Notes: a model not told the origin generated them from the sequence alone. Positions 23,541 to 31,703 are shown, counted from the first letter of the stretch. The stretch is 32,590 nucleotides of DNA from Rhodococcus jostii NBRC 16295 (GCF_001894825.1 NZ_BCWY01000093.1:1-32590); one strand, 5' to 3'. Numbers and translations are program-made.

Positions 23541-23574
23541 CGAGGCACGGTCGATGATTTCGAACCGTGCCTCG
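23541..23574. terminator. Hairpin between lpdA and the aminotransferase
   Basis: Arms 23541-23551 and 23564-23574 are perfect 11-bp complements with a 12-nt loop. It lies 53 bp after the lpdA stop on the minus strand, with no T-tract. It probably ends the lpdA transcript; a role in the aminotransferase leader is possible because that gene starts 84 bp further on. The remaining bases of 23458-23626 show nothing else clear. Confidence 0.45.
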
Positions 23575-23626
23575 ACTATCCCACCACAGGCATCACTATG
23601 TGAAATACGAATCCCATACTTCGGGA

Positions 23627-25030
23627 TCAGTCCAGGTCGTCGTGCCGCATCAGCTGACGTGCCGCCTCGGTGATCGATCCGGTCAGCGACGGGTACACCG
23701 AGAACGTCGCGGCGAGATCGTTGACGGTGAGGTTGTTCTGCACGGCGATCGCGATGGGCAGAATCAGTTCCGAACCGTTGGGGGCGACCACCACACCGCC
23801 GATCACCACACCGGTGGCCGGGCGGCAGAAGATCTTCACGAAACCGCGGCGCAGTCCCGACATCTTCGCGCGCGGATTGGTGTTGAGCGGGAGCATGACG
23901 GTGCGGGCCGGCACCTCGCCGTCGTCGATCGCGGCCTGGCTGACGCCCACCGTGGCGATCTCCGGGCGGGTGAACACCGCCGACGCCACGGTCTTCAACT
24001 TGATGGGGCTGACGCCCTCACCGAGCGCGTGGTACATCGCGATGCGGCCCTGCATGGCGGCGACGGACGCCAGCGGAAGCAGACCCGTGCAGTCGCCCGC
24101 GGCGTAGATCCCGGACACCGGCGTCCGCGACACGCGGTCGACGCGCAGGTACCCGCCCTTGTCGAGCTCGATGCCCACCTTCTCCAGTCCGAGGCCCTGC
24201 GTGTTGGGTACCGAACCGACGGTCATCAAGGCGTGGCTGCCCTCGACCGTCCGGCCGTCGGCGAGCACGACGACGATGCCGTCCTCGGTGCGCTTCACCG
24301 CGTCGGCCCTCGCGTGCTTGACCAGGGTGACGCCACGCTCCGCGAGGACGTCCTCGAGCACGAGGGCGGCGTCCGCATCCTCGCCGGGCAGGACGCGGTC
24401 GCGACTGGACACGAGCGTGACCTTGACACCCATCTCGGTGTAGGCCGACACGAACTCCGCACCCGTCACACCCGAACCGATAACGACGAGGTGCGAGGGC
24501 AGCTCGTCGAGGTCGTACAGGTCGCGCCAGGTCAGGATGCGCTCGCCGTCCGGCTCCGCACCGGGGATGACGCGGGGGCTCGCACCCGTCGCGATGAGAA
24601 CGACGTCGGCGTCGAGTGTCTTCTTCTCGCCGTTCTCGAGGGTGGCGCACACCTGGTGGGACGCCATGCCCAGGCGCGGGTCGGCGATCTCGGCGGTACC
24701 CGACAGCAGTTCGACACCGACCGTCTGCAGGCGGGTGCGGATGTCGGAGGACTGCGCCTGCGCGAGGCTCTTCACGCGCGCGTGAATCTGCGGCAGGGCG
24801 ACCGTGGCCTGCTCGGGATCGAGCGCAATGCCCAGGTCGGTGGCGCGCCGCATGTCGGTGCGCACGCCGGTGGAGGCGATGAACGTCTTGGACGGCACGC
24901 AGTCGAACAGAACGCAGGCGCCGCCCACCCCGTCCGAATCGATCAAGGAGACGGAGGCGCCGTGCTGTGCGGCCACCAGCGCTGCCTCGTATCCGGCAGG
25001 CCCGCCACCAATGATCACGATTCGGGTCAT
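23627..25030 (-). CDS. lpdA: LpdA-type NAD(P)H quinone reductase
   Basis: This 467-aa class-I pyridine nucleotide-disulfide flavoprotein has an FAD motif IVIIGGGPAGYEAAL, a cysteine pair C39-x4-C44 (CVLFDC) before VPSKTFIAS, the NAD(P)-binding GSGVTGAEFVSAYTEMG and the second FAD motif GIYAAGDCTGLLPLA. The C-terminal His-Glu dyad of true lipoamide dehydrogenases is absent: the region reads VYPSLTGSITEA. It therefore should reduce quinones rather than act in a 2-oxoacid dehydrogenase complex, as found for M. tuberculosis LpdA (Rv3303c). That protein, as I recall it, lacks the first cysteine, which is present here. GGAGG lies 4 nt before the ATG. It is divergent from the GGCT-like gene. Confidence 0.92.
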   Translation of the reverse strand: MTRIVIIGGGPAGYEAALVAAQHGASVSLIDSDGVGGACVLFDCVPSKTFIASTGVRTDMRRATDLGIALDPEQATVALPQIHARVKSLAQAQSSDIRTRLQTVGVELLSGTAEIADPRLGMASHQVCATLENGEKKTLDADVVLIATGASPRVIPGAEPDGERILTWRDLYDLDELPSHLVVIGSGVTGAEFVSAYTEMGVKVTLVSSRDRVLPGEDADAALVLEDVLAERGVTLVKHARADAVKRTEDGIVVVLADGRTVEGSHALMTVGSVPNTQGLGLEKVGIELDKGGYLRVDRVSRTPVSGIYAAGDCTGLLPLASVAAMQGRIAMYHALGEGVSPIKLKTVASAVFTRPEIATVGVSQAAIDDGEVPARTVMLPLNTNPRAKMSGLRRGFVKIFCRPATGVVIGGVVVAPNGSELILPIAIAVQNNLTVNDLAATFSVYPSLTGSITEAARQLMRHDDLD

Positions 25031-25133
25031 CTGTCCTCCAATTCAACTGTCGACCGGGGTCTCCGGCCGGCTTCTCGAGCGTTCGCAGGGCGTCGTGTCG
25101 TGCACTGCATGCAACAGATTACTAGCCACCGTT

Positions 25134-25139
25134 TAGGCT
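25134..25139 (+). promoter_or_regulatory. -10 box TAGGCT for leaderless GGCT-like gene
   Basis: TAGGCT, 7 nt, then the GTG at 25147. No Shine-Dalgarno sequence is present. On the minus strand TAATCT at 25117-25122 is a candidate -10 for lpdA, which would give that gene a leader of about 80 nt. Confidence 0.5.
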
Positions 25140-25146
25140 TGCCGCC

Positions 25147-25608
25147 GTGTCGATCTATGCCGCCTACGGGTCCAACATGCATCCGGAGCAGATGTTGCAG
25201 CGCTGCCCCCACTCGCCGATGGCGGGGACGGGCTGGCTGCACGGCTGGCGCCTGACCTTCAGTGGCGGGGACATCGGCTGGGAGGGCGCACTCGCCACCG
25301 TGGTCGAGGACCCCGATTCCAAGGTGTTCGTCGTGCTCTACGACGTCCCCGAGGAGGACGAGGTCAGCCTCGACCGCTGGGAGGGCTCCGAGCTCGGCAT
25401 CCACCGCAAGATCCGCGTCCGCGTCGACACCGACGGCGAACCCGCGCTCGCCTGGCTGTACGTGCTCGACGCCTACGAGGGCGGCCTGCCGTCGGCGCGC
25501 TACCTCGGAGTGATGGCCGAGGCCGCGGAGATCGCCGGGGCACCGTCCGACTACGTGCGCGACCTGCGCACCCGTAACAGCCGCAACGTCGGGCCCGGCA
25601 CCGAATAG
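25147..25608 (+). CDS. GGCT/AIG2-like gamma-glutamylcyclotransferase fold protein
   Basis: This 153-aa protein starts with the substrate-loop motif YAAYGSNMHPEQM of the gamma-glutamylcyclotransferase-like fold. The VVLYDVPEEDEVSLDRWEG segment includes the position of the usual catalytic Glu, and WLYVLDAY and PSARYLGVMAEAAEIAG complete the fold. Family members cyclise gamma-glutamyl amines or amino acids to 5-oxoproline, but many have unknown substrates. It matches the position of Rv3304. The GTG start is supported by the -10 box 7 nt upstream. It converges on the amidohydrolase gene with a 15-bp gap. Confidence 0.88.
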   Translation: MSIYAAYGSNMHPEQMLQRCPHSPMAGTGWLHGWRLTFSGGDIGWEGALATVVEDPDSKVFVVLYDVPEEDEVSLDRWEGSELGIHRKIRVRVDTDGEPALAWLYVLDAYEGGLPSARYLGVMAEAAEIAGAPSDYVRDLRTRNSRNVGPGTE

Positions 25609-25623
25609 GGCCGACGCGGGGCC

Positions 25624-26775
25624 TCAGCCCAGCACGAGGCTCGACAGCACCCGCACACCCACACCCAGGGCCCGCTCGTCCAGGTCGAACGTGGGCTGGT
25701 GGATGTCGAGTTGCTCGCCGACCCCCGACCAGACGCCCAGCCGGGCCATCGCGCCGGGCACCTCTTCGAGATACCAGGAGAAGTCCTCGCCGCCGCCGGA
25801 CTGCGGCGTGTCCGCGAGGGCGTCCGGCCCGACCGTGCGGATCGCGTCCTCGAACATGCGGGTCGACACCTCGTCGTTGACCACCGGGGGGACGCCGCGG
25901 CGGTAGTTGAGCTGGTAGCGCACCCCGGTGGGCGCGAGCAGCCCGTGGACGATCTCCCGCACCAGCGGCTCGAGCATCTCCCACGTCTCGTGATCGCCGG
26001 TCCGCACCGTGCCGGTCATCATGCCGGTCTGCGGAATGGCGTTGGGGGCACGGCCGGCGCTGACGGCACCCCACACCATCACGGTGCCGGTGCGCGGGTC
26101 GATGCGGCGGCTGAGCATGCCCGGCAACCCGGTCACGACTGTTCCCAGCGCGAACACGAGGTCGGTGGTCAGATGCGGCCGCGATGTGTGGCCGCCCGGT
26201 GAGTCGAGGACGACCTCGATCGTGTCGGCCGCGGACGTGATCGCACCGAGCCGGACACCGACCCGCCCGGCCGCGAGCCGCGGATCGCAGTGCAGGGCGA
26301 AGATCCGCGAGACACCCGCGAGCCGCCCCGCCGCGACGACCTCCAGCGCGCCGCCGGGCATGACTTCCTCGGCGGGCTGGAAGATCAGCCGGACACCCAC
26401 CGGCAGGTCGGGGATCTCACTGAGGGCCAGCCCCGTTCCGAGCAGGATGGTGGTGTGCGCGTCGTGCCCGCACGCGTGCGACACGCCGGGCACGGTCGAC
26501 GAGTACGTGGCGCCGGTCAGTTCCTGGAGCGGGAGGGCGTCCATGTCGGCGCGCAACGCGATGCGGGGCCCCTCCGAGGGTCCGAGATCACACGTGAGCC
26601 CCGTTCCGCCGGGAAGCAGTTCCGGTGACAGACCGGCCGCCGCCAGCCGCGTCGCCACGAATTCCGTCGTCGCGTATTCGTGCCGCGCCAGTTCGGGATT
26701 GGCGTGGATGTGTCGACGCCACTGGGTGAGTTCGTCGGTGTGAGCGAGAATCCATTTGTCGACTGCCGCGTTCAC
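25624..26775 (-). CDS. amiA1: M20 family amidohydrolase (AmiA1-like)
   Basis: This 383-aa M20D metallo-amidohydrolase has RRHIHANPELARHEYATTEFV at the N-terminus, the metal site SHACGHDAHTTILLG, QPAEEVMPGGALEVV with the catalytic Glu pair, and the dimerisation lid with GGHTSRPH. GGEDFSWYLEEVPGAMARLG closes the metal site. The type hydrolyses N-acyl amino acids, such as hippurate or N-acetyl amino acids; the substrate is not evident. Its GTG overlaps the amiB1 stop (GTGA), so the two are translationally coupled, probably as a heteromeric or sequential pair. Order matches Rv3305c-Rv3306c. Confidence 0.92.
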   Translation of the reverse strand: MNAAVDKWILAHTDELTQWRRHIHANPELARHEYATTEFVATRLAAAGLSPELLPGGTGLTCDLGPSEGPRIALRADMDALPLQELTGATYSSTVPGVSHACGHDAHTTILLGTGLALSEIPDLPVGVRLIFQPAEEVMPGGALEVVAAGRLAGVSRIFALHCDPRLAAGRVGVRLGAITSAADTIEVVLDSPGGHTSRPHLTTDLVFALGTVVTGLPGMLSRRIDPRTGTVMVWGAVSAGRAPNAIPQTGMMTGTVRTGDHETWEMLEPLVREIVHGLLAPTGVRYQLNYRRGVPPVVNDEVSTRMFEDAIRTVGPDALADTPQSGGGEDFSWYLEEVPGAMARLGVWSGVGEQLDIHQPTFDLDERALGVGVRVLSSLVLG

Positions 26776-27932
26776 CGGCGATCAACTCCTTCCAACAGCC
26801 GCACCCGCTGTGTGTCGTCCGTTGCAGCGCGAACTGCCGTGCGAGCCAGTGCAATCGCTCCGTCGACCACGGCGCGGTCGGCGGACTCCGTGATGCACGC
26901 CGCCGCGAACCGGGGCTGGTGCGTCACCGCCCCGTCCGAGTCGAGGCCGATGACGGGGTGAATTCCGGGCAGGACATTGGTGACGTTGCCCATGTCGGTA
27001 CTGCCCAGCGGACGGGCGCCCTCCCACTCGAGCGGCAGCGGCGTCCGTCCCATGTCGATGATCTGCTCCCGGTACGTCGCAACCAGCCAGGGGTCCGGCG
27101 TGAGTTCCGTATACGTGGGCGAGACCGTGCGGATCTCGTGTGTGCAGCCGGTGGCGAGCGCCCCGGCTTCGAAGCACGCCTCCGCGCGTGCCGTCAGCTC
27201 GGACAGTGCCCACCCCGTCTCGGCGCGCAGGTAGTAGAGCATCTCGGCGCGCGCAGGAACGATGTTGGGTGCGGTGCCGCCGTCGGAGACGATCCCGTGG
27301 ATCTGCTGACCCGGTGAGAGGTGTTGGCGCAACAGGCCGATGCCGACCTGCGCGACGGTCGCGGCGTCGGCGGCGTTGCGACCGAACTCGGGTGCGGCGG
27401 ACGCGTGCGCTTCGCGGCCGTTGAACGTGACCGCGATGTCGGCCAGCGCGAGCGACGTCGCCCCCGTGATATCGATCGGACCCGGATGCACCATCAGGGC
27501 GGCCGCGACACCGTCGAAGACACCCCGCTCCAGCATGACGATCTTTCCGCCGCCGCTCTCCTCGGCCGGCGTCCCGATGACCCGCACCGTGATCCCGAGC
27601 CGCTCGGCCACCGTGGCGAGCGCGACGCCGGCACCGACCGCGGACGCCGCGATGATGTTGTGCCCGCACGCGTGACCGATCTCCGGGAGCGCGTCGTACT
27701 CGGCGCAGATGCCGATGACGAGGTCGCCGCTGCCGAAGGACGCATCGAACGCCGTCGGCAGGTCCGCGACACCCGACTGCACGTCGAACCCGCTGCGTTT
27801 GAGCAGTTCGGTGATCTTCGCGACGCTCCGGAACTCCTCGAACGCAAGTTCGGGTTCGCTGTGGATCGAATGGGACAGCGCGATCAGATCGGTCTCGATG
27901 GACCTGACCGCCGCCTCGACATCCGCATTCAC
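26772..27932 (-). CDS. amiB1: M20 family amidohydrolase (AmiB1-like)
   Basis: This 386-aa M20 enzyme resembles the AbgB/PM20D2 branch. It has ALSHSIHSEPELAFEEF, the metal site EIGHACGHNIIAASAVG with Asn in place of the Asp seen in amiA1, GTPAEESGGGK with the catalytic Glu pair, and GREAHASAAPEFGRNA in the lid. The GSTDMGNVTNVLPGIHP segment near residue 320 provides a metal ligand. Branch relatives hydrolyse aminobenzoyl-glutamate or dipeptides, so a dipeptidase-like role is reasonable. The start is a GTG 12 nt after the enoyl-CoA hydratase stop with GAGAGA upstream. It is the middle gene of a three-gene leftward operon. Confidence 0.92.
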   Translation of the reverse strand: MNADVEAAVRSIETDLIALSHSIHSEPELAFEEFRSVAKITELLKRSGFDVQSGVADLPTAFDASFGSGDLVIGICAEYDALPEIGHACGHNIIAASAVGAGVALATVAERLGITVRVIGTPAEESGGGKIVMLERGVFDGVAAALMVHPGPIDITGATSLALADIAVTFNGREAHASAAPEFGRNAADAATVAQVGIGLLRQHLSPGQQIHGIVSDGGTAPNIVPARAEMLYYLRAETGWALSELTARAEACFEAGALATGCTHEIRTVSPTYTELTPDPWLVATYREQIIDMGRTPLPLEWEGARPLGSTDMGNVTNVLPGIHPVIGLDSDGAVTHQPRFAAACITESADRAVVDGAIALARTAVRAATDDTQRVRLLEGVDRR

Positions 27933-27944
27933 GTGCTCATTCTC

Positions 27945-28643
27945 TCACCCGAAGCTGAAGTTGCTCTTGTCCGTCACCGTGGCGAGCGCGGCGAGGGCGT
28001 CGTGATGGATGCCGCGCTTGATCCCGGCCAGGTTGGCGCCGCGGGTGGCGGTGAGCGCGGCGGCCCGCGTCACGGCCGCCGCGAGGACGCCGTCACCCTC
28101 CGCGATCTCGTCGACGATGCCCGCGGCAAGCGCGTCGGAACCGCCGTAGCGGCGGCCCGTCGTCATCGCCTCGACCGCGGTCTGCTTGGGCAGACGCGTG
28201 TTGAGGAGCGCCGACATGCCCACCGTGAAGGGCATGTTCAGCGACACCTCGGGCAGGCAGTAGAACCCACGGTCGGCGCGCATGACCCGGAAGTCGTGCG
28301 CGGTCGCGAGCATCGCTCCGGCACCGAAACCGTGCCCCTGCACCGCGGCGACGGTGGCCATCGGGAACGCAAGGAGGCGGCTGTAGATCGTGTGCACGCG
28401 GTCGAGGTATTCCGGCAGCTTGTCCGTGTTCGCGAAGATCCAGGTGGTGTCGAGGCCGTTCGTGAAGTACTTGCCCGTCGCGGTCGTCACCAGCGCCGCG
28501 GAACCCTCGTGGGCTTCCACCTCGTCCAGCGCGGCGTGGGTCGCGTCGATCCACTCCGGATGGAAGCGGTTCTCGTTGTCCGTCTCGCCCTCGTTGCCGA
28601 GGCACAGGATGAATACGTCGCCGTCGCGATCGAGATAGGGCAT
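27945..28643 (-). CDS. Enoyl-CoA hydratase/isomerase family protein
   Basis: This 232-aa crotonase-fold protein is shorter than typical hydratases (about 260) and resembles the small delta3-delta2-enoyl-CoA isomerase group. Oxyanion-hole segments are GKYFTNGLD (about 56-64) and VQGHGFGAGAMLATAHD. A single acidic residue lies in FYCLPEVSLNMPF, as expected for isomerases rather than hydratases, which use two. It is the first gene of the operon with amiB1 and amiA1. A TAGTCT box 7 nt upstream gives a leaderless mRNA and overlaps the divergent promoter of the nucleoside phosphorylase gene. Substrate unknown. Confidence 0.88.
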   Translation of the reverse strand: MPYLDRDGDVFILCLGNEGETDNENRFHPEWIDATHAALDEVEAHEGSAALVTTATGKYFTNGLDTTWIFANTDKLPEYLDRVHTIYSRLLAFPMATVAAVQGHGFGAGAMLATAHDFRVMRADRGFYCLPEVSLNMPFTVGMSALLNTRLPKQTAVEAMTTGRRYGGSDALAAGIVDEIAEGDGVLAAAVTRAAALTATRGANLAGIKRGIHHDALAALATVTDKSNFSFG

Positions 28644-28650
28644 GAGTGGA

Positions 28651-28657
28651 AGACTAT
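28651..28657. promoter_or_regulatory. Overlapping divergent -10 boxes
   Basis: On the minus strand TAGTCT (28656-28651) lies 7 nt before the ATG at 28643. On the plus strand GACTAT (28652-28657) lies 6 nt before the ATG at 28664. Both promoters use the same bases, so only one polymerase can open the site at a time. The start codons are 20 bp apart. Confidence 0.45.
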
Positions 28658-28663
28658 CGCCTC

Positions 28664-29446
28664 ATGGGAACGCCAGACGCCGCGGCCGCCGCGCTCGCCG
28701 CGCACACGAACTGCGCCGAACACTCGATCGCCGTCGTCCTCGGATCGGGGTGGAATGCCGCCGCCGACCGGTTCGGCGAATCACTCTGCACGGTGCCGAT
28801 GGCCGATCTACCGGGGTTCACGCCCCCGTCGGCCGCCGGACACGCCGGAACGATCCGCTCCGTCGAGGTGGGAGGCAAGCGAGTCCTCGTCCTGCTCGGG
28901 CGCACCCACGCCTACGAGGGCCACCCCCTCTCGTCCGTCGTCCACCCGGTGCGCGCCGCAATCGCCGCCGGAGCGACGACCGTCATCCTGACGAACGCCG
29001 CCGGCGGAATTCGCGAGGACTTCACCGTCGGACAACCGGTCCTCATCAGCGATCACCTCAACCTCACGGCCCGGTCACCGCTCGTGGGCGCGGAATTCGT
29101 GGACCTCGTCGACGCCTACGACCCCGAACTGCGTGCCCTCGCCCGCGACATCGACGGATCGCTGAGCGAGGGTGTCTACGCCGGCCTGCCCGGGCCGCAC
29201 TACGAGACCCCGGCCGAGATCCGCATGCTGCGCACGATCGGCGCGGATCTCGTCGGCATGTCCACCGTCCACGAGACGATCGCCGCGCGCGCACTGAACG
29301 CCCGCGTCCTCGGGATCTCGATGGTGACGAACCTCGCCGCCGGCATTACCGGCGAACACCTGAACCACGAGGAGGTCCTCGCCGCGGGCCGGGCGTCGGC
29401 CGACCGGATGGGCGGGCTCCTGCGAGAACTGGTGGAGCGCTTGTGA
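28664..29446 (+). CDS. punA: Purine nucleoside phosphorylase (trimeric type)
   Basis: This 260-aa enzyme splits inosine and guanosine with phosphate into base plus ribose 1-phosphate. Landmarks are the phosphate loop VVLGSGW, GHAGTIRSVEVGGKRVLVLLGRTHAYEGH, TNAAGGIREDF, ISDHLNLTARSPL, the active-site GLPGPHYETPAEIRML, DLVGMSTVHETIAAR and VTNLAAGI. It corresponds to Rv3307 (annotated deoD there). The ATG at 28664 is preferred because GACTAT lies 6 nt upstream. The in-frame GTG at 28646 would add six residues and lie upstream of the -10 box. It overlaps the mutase start by GTGA, so its product can pass directly to the next enzyme. Confidence 0.94.
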   Translation: MGTPDAAAAALAAHTNCAEHSIAVVLGSGWNAAADRFGESLCTVPMADLPGFTPPSAAGHAGTIRSVEVGGKRVLVLLGRTHAYEGHPLSSVVHPVRAAIAAGATTVILTNAAGGIREDFTVGQPVLISDHLNLTARSPLVGAEFVDLVDAYDPELRALARDIDGSLSEGVYAGLPGPHYETPAEIRMLRTIGADLVGMSTVHETIAARALNARVLGISMVTNLAAGITGEHLNHEEVLAAGRASADRMGGLLRELVERL

Positions 29447-31032
29447 ACGATCCGATCGCGGACTGGGTCGACGCCGATCCCGACCCCGGGACCCGGACGG
29501 AACTGGCGGCCCTCTCCCCCGACGAGCTCGCCGACCGCTTCGCCACGCCGCTGACCTTCGGCACCGCCGGCCTGCGCGGACCGGTGCGGGCAGGCCCGAA
29601 CGGCATGAACCTCGCCGTCGTGATCCGCACGACAGCCGGGCTGAGCACGTGGCTGAAGGACCGCTGCCTGGGCGGATCCACCGTCGTGGTCGGGCGTGAC
29701 GCACGGCACGGATCCGAGGCGTTCGCACGCGCCGCCGCGGAAGTGCTGGCGGGCGCGGGATTCTCGGTCGTCCTGCTCCCCCGCCCGCTGCCCACCCCGG
29801 TCGTCGCGTTCGCGGTGCGCCACCTCCGCGCCGCGGCCGGGGTCCAGATCACCGCCTCCCACAACCCCGCCGCCGACAACGGGTACAAGGTGTACCTCGA
29901 CGGCGGCGCCCAGTTGATCTCGCCGTCCGACCGGGAGATCGAGGCGTCGATCACCCGGGTCGGACCGGCGAATCGGGTGCCCCGCGTTCCGGTCACACCG
30001 GCGTCCGGCGAACTCGTCGACCTCTACCTCGCCCGGGTCGCGTCCCTCCCGACCGGACGGTCGCGCACCCTGCGCATCGCGCTCACCGCGATGCACGGCG
30101 TCGGCGGCGAGACCGCGGTCGCCGCACTGACATCTGCCGGGTTCACCGACGTCCACACCGTCGCGGCGCAATTCGACCCCGACCCCGACTTCCCGACCGT
30201 CGAGTTCCCGAACCCCGAGGAGCCGGGCGCGTCGGACGCCGTCCTGGCGCTCGCCGCGGAGGTCGACGCCGACGTCGCGCTGGCCCTCGACCCCGACGCC
30301 GACCGGTGCGCGGTGGGCGTGCGCGGGCCGGACGGCTGGCGGATGCTCCGCGGAGACGAGACGGGAGTCCTGCTCGGCGACCACGTCCTCGCCTCCGCCG
30401 CGGCGGATTCGCTCGTCGCGACGACCATCGTCTCGTCGGCCCTGCTCGGGAGACTGGCTTCCGCCCGCGGCGCCCGCTTCGCCCGCACGCTCACCGGTTT
30501 CAAGTGGCTCGTCCGGGCAGGCGAGGGTCTCGTCTACGCGTACGAGGAGGCGATCGGACACTGCGTCGACCCGGAGTCGGTGCGCGACAAGGACGGTATC
30601 TCCGCCGCGGTGGTGGCCGCCGACCTCGCCGCAACTCTGCGGGCGGACGGATCGACGCTCCTGGACCGGCTCGACGACTACGCACTCGAATTCGGATTGC
30701 ACGCCGGAGATCAGGTGTCGCGGCGCGTCACCGACCTCGCGGACATCACCGCGATGATGCGGCGCCTGCGATCCGGGCTGCCTGCCGAGCTGGCCGGCGA
30801 ACCCGTCGAGGCCACCGACCTGGCGGAACTGCGCGGACAGTCCCGCACCGACGCCGTCGTCCTCGCCGGGCCGACCGTCCGGATCGTCGTGCGTCCCTCG
30901 GGAACCGAACCCAAACTGAAGTGCTACCTGGAGGTGGTCGTCCCGGTGCCGGAGCGCTCGGCGCTGCCCGCGGCCCGCGCGGCGGCGGCGACCCGGTTGA
31001 ACCTGTTGCGCGAGTTCGCCGAAGCCCTGTAG
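29443..31032 (+). CDS. pmmB: Phosphohexomutase, likely phosphopentomutase (PmmB)
   Basis: This 529-aa enzyme of the alpha-D-phosphohexomutase superfamily has FGTAGLRGPVRAGPNGMN at the N-terminus, the phosphoserine loop TASHNPAADNGYK with Ser139, the metal loop DPDADR (283-288), the sugar-specificity loop EEAIGHCVDP and the phosphate loop RPSGTEPKLKCYLE. It is longer than ManB-type mutases (about 450) and resembles the PGM2 type, whose members convert ribose 1-phosphate to ribose 5-phosphate. Coupling to the nucleoside phosphorylase (GTGA overlap, GGAG 7 nt upstream) supports that role over the pmmB (phosphomannomutase) label inherited from Rv3308. It ends 10 bp from the convergent upp. Confidence 0.93.
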   Translation: MNDPIADWVDADPDPGTRTELAALSPDELADRFATPLTFGTAGLRGPVRAGPNGMNLAVVIRTTAGLSTWLKDRCLGGSTVVVGRDARHGSEAFARAAAEVLAGAGFSVVLLPRPLPTPVVAFAVRHLRAAAGVQITASHNPAADNGYKVYLDGGAQLISPSDREIEASITRVGPANRVPRVPVTPASGELVDLYLARVASLPTGRSRTLRIALTAMHGVGGETAVAALTSAGFTDVHTVAAQFDPDPDFPTVEFPNPEEPGASDAVLALAAEVDADVALALDPDADRCAVGVRGPDGWRMLRGDETGVLLGDHVLASAAADSLVATTIVSSALLGRLASARGARFARTLTGFKWLVRAGEGLVYAYEEAIGHCVDPESVRDKDGISAAVVAADLAATLRADGSTLLDRLDDYALEFGLHAGDQVSRRVTDLADITAMMRRLRSGLPAELAGEPVEATDLAELRGQSRTDAVVLAGPTVRIVVRPSGTEPKLKCYLEVVVPVPERSALPAARAAAATRLNLLREFAEAL

Positions 31033-31042
31033 CCGAGGACGG

Positions 31043-31666
31043 TCAGCGCGGTCCGAACTGACGGTCCCCTGCGTCGCCGAGACCCGGCACGATGAACGCG
31101 TCCCCGTTGAGTCCCTCGTCGATCGCCGCGGTGACGAGTCGCACGGGATGACCCGACGCCGAGAGTGCCGCGACACCTTCGGGCGCCGCGACCACGCACA
31201 CCGCCGTGACGTCGGTGGCGCCGCGGGCCACGAGCAACTCGATTGTGTGCACCATCGAACCACCGGTCGCGAGCATCGGGTCGAGGACGTACACCGGGAT
31301 CCCGGACAGGTCCGCGGGCAGCGATTCCAGGTACGGCACCGGCAGATGCGTCTCCTCGTCGCGGGCCATGCCGACGAAACCGACCCGCGCCTGCGGAATC
31401 AGGCTGCTGGCCTGCTCGACCATGCCCAGTCCCGCGCGCAGGACGGGGACGAGCAGCGGCGGATGGGCGAGCCGCACCCCGTCGGCGGTCGCGACGGGCG
31501 TGACCACGTCGAACGTCTCGACCGGAGCCTCACGCATCGCCTCGTACACCAACATGTGCGTCAGCCGTCGCAAGGCGGCGCGAAATGTGGCATTGTCGCT
31601 GCGCGCATCGCGCATCGTTGTCAGGAGGACCGCTGCGAGCGGGTGGTCGACGACGTGCGTGTTCAT
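31043..31666 (-). CDS. upp: Uracil phosphoribosyltransferase
   Basis: This 207-aa enzyme makes UMP from uracil and PRPP. Landmarks are the N-terminal VDHPLAAVLLTTMRD, the RFRxA-like segment ATFRAALRRLTHMLVYEA, PVLRAGLGM, the PRPP loop DPMLATGGSM and the closing PGLGDAGDRQFG uracil-binding motif. Length is normal (Rv3309c). The ATG is preceded by a clear TATTCT box with a 6-nt gap, so it is leaderless. It runs convergent to the purine salvage pair, making a compact nucleoside-salvage group. The tnpB element lies just upstream on the same strand and could provide read-through transcription. Confidence 0.96.
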   Translation of the reverse strand: MNTHVVDHPLAAVLLTTMRDARSDNATFRAALRRLTHMLVYEAMREAPVETFDVVTPVATADGVRLAHPPLLVPVLRAGLGMVEQASSLIPQARVGFVGMARDEETHLPVPYLESLPADLSGIPVYVLDPMLATGGSMVHTIELLVARGATDVTAVCVVAAPEGVAALSASGHPVRLVTAAIDEGLNGDAFIVPGLGDAGDRQFGPR

Positions 31667-31672
31667 GCTCGA

Positions 31673-31703
31673 AGAATAAGGGGCGGCGGGCGAGATTTCG
31701 CAA
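31673..31703 (-). promoter_or_regulatory. upp promoter: TTGCGA-N19-TATTCT
   Basis: Minus-strand TTGCGA (31703-31698) and TATTCT (31678-31673) are 19 nt apart, and the ATG of upp follows 6 nt after the -10. This is the best-formed promoter of the window and the only leaderless one with a plausible -35. Confidence 0.6.

Noticed and set aside
23611..23624. ATCCC...GGGAT pair just after lpdA
   Set aside because: A 5-bp stem is too weak; the 11-bp hairpin at 23541-23574 is the better terminator candidate.
25609..25623. GGCC repeats between the convergent GGCT-like and amiA1 genes as a terminator
   Set aside because: Only 4-bp arms; no stable stem.
28642..31032. Apparent 796-codon protein joining another frame of the nucleoside phosphorylase gene to the mutase
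   Set aside because: The first part is an out-of-frame reading of punA; the mutase begins at the GTG at 29443.
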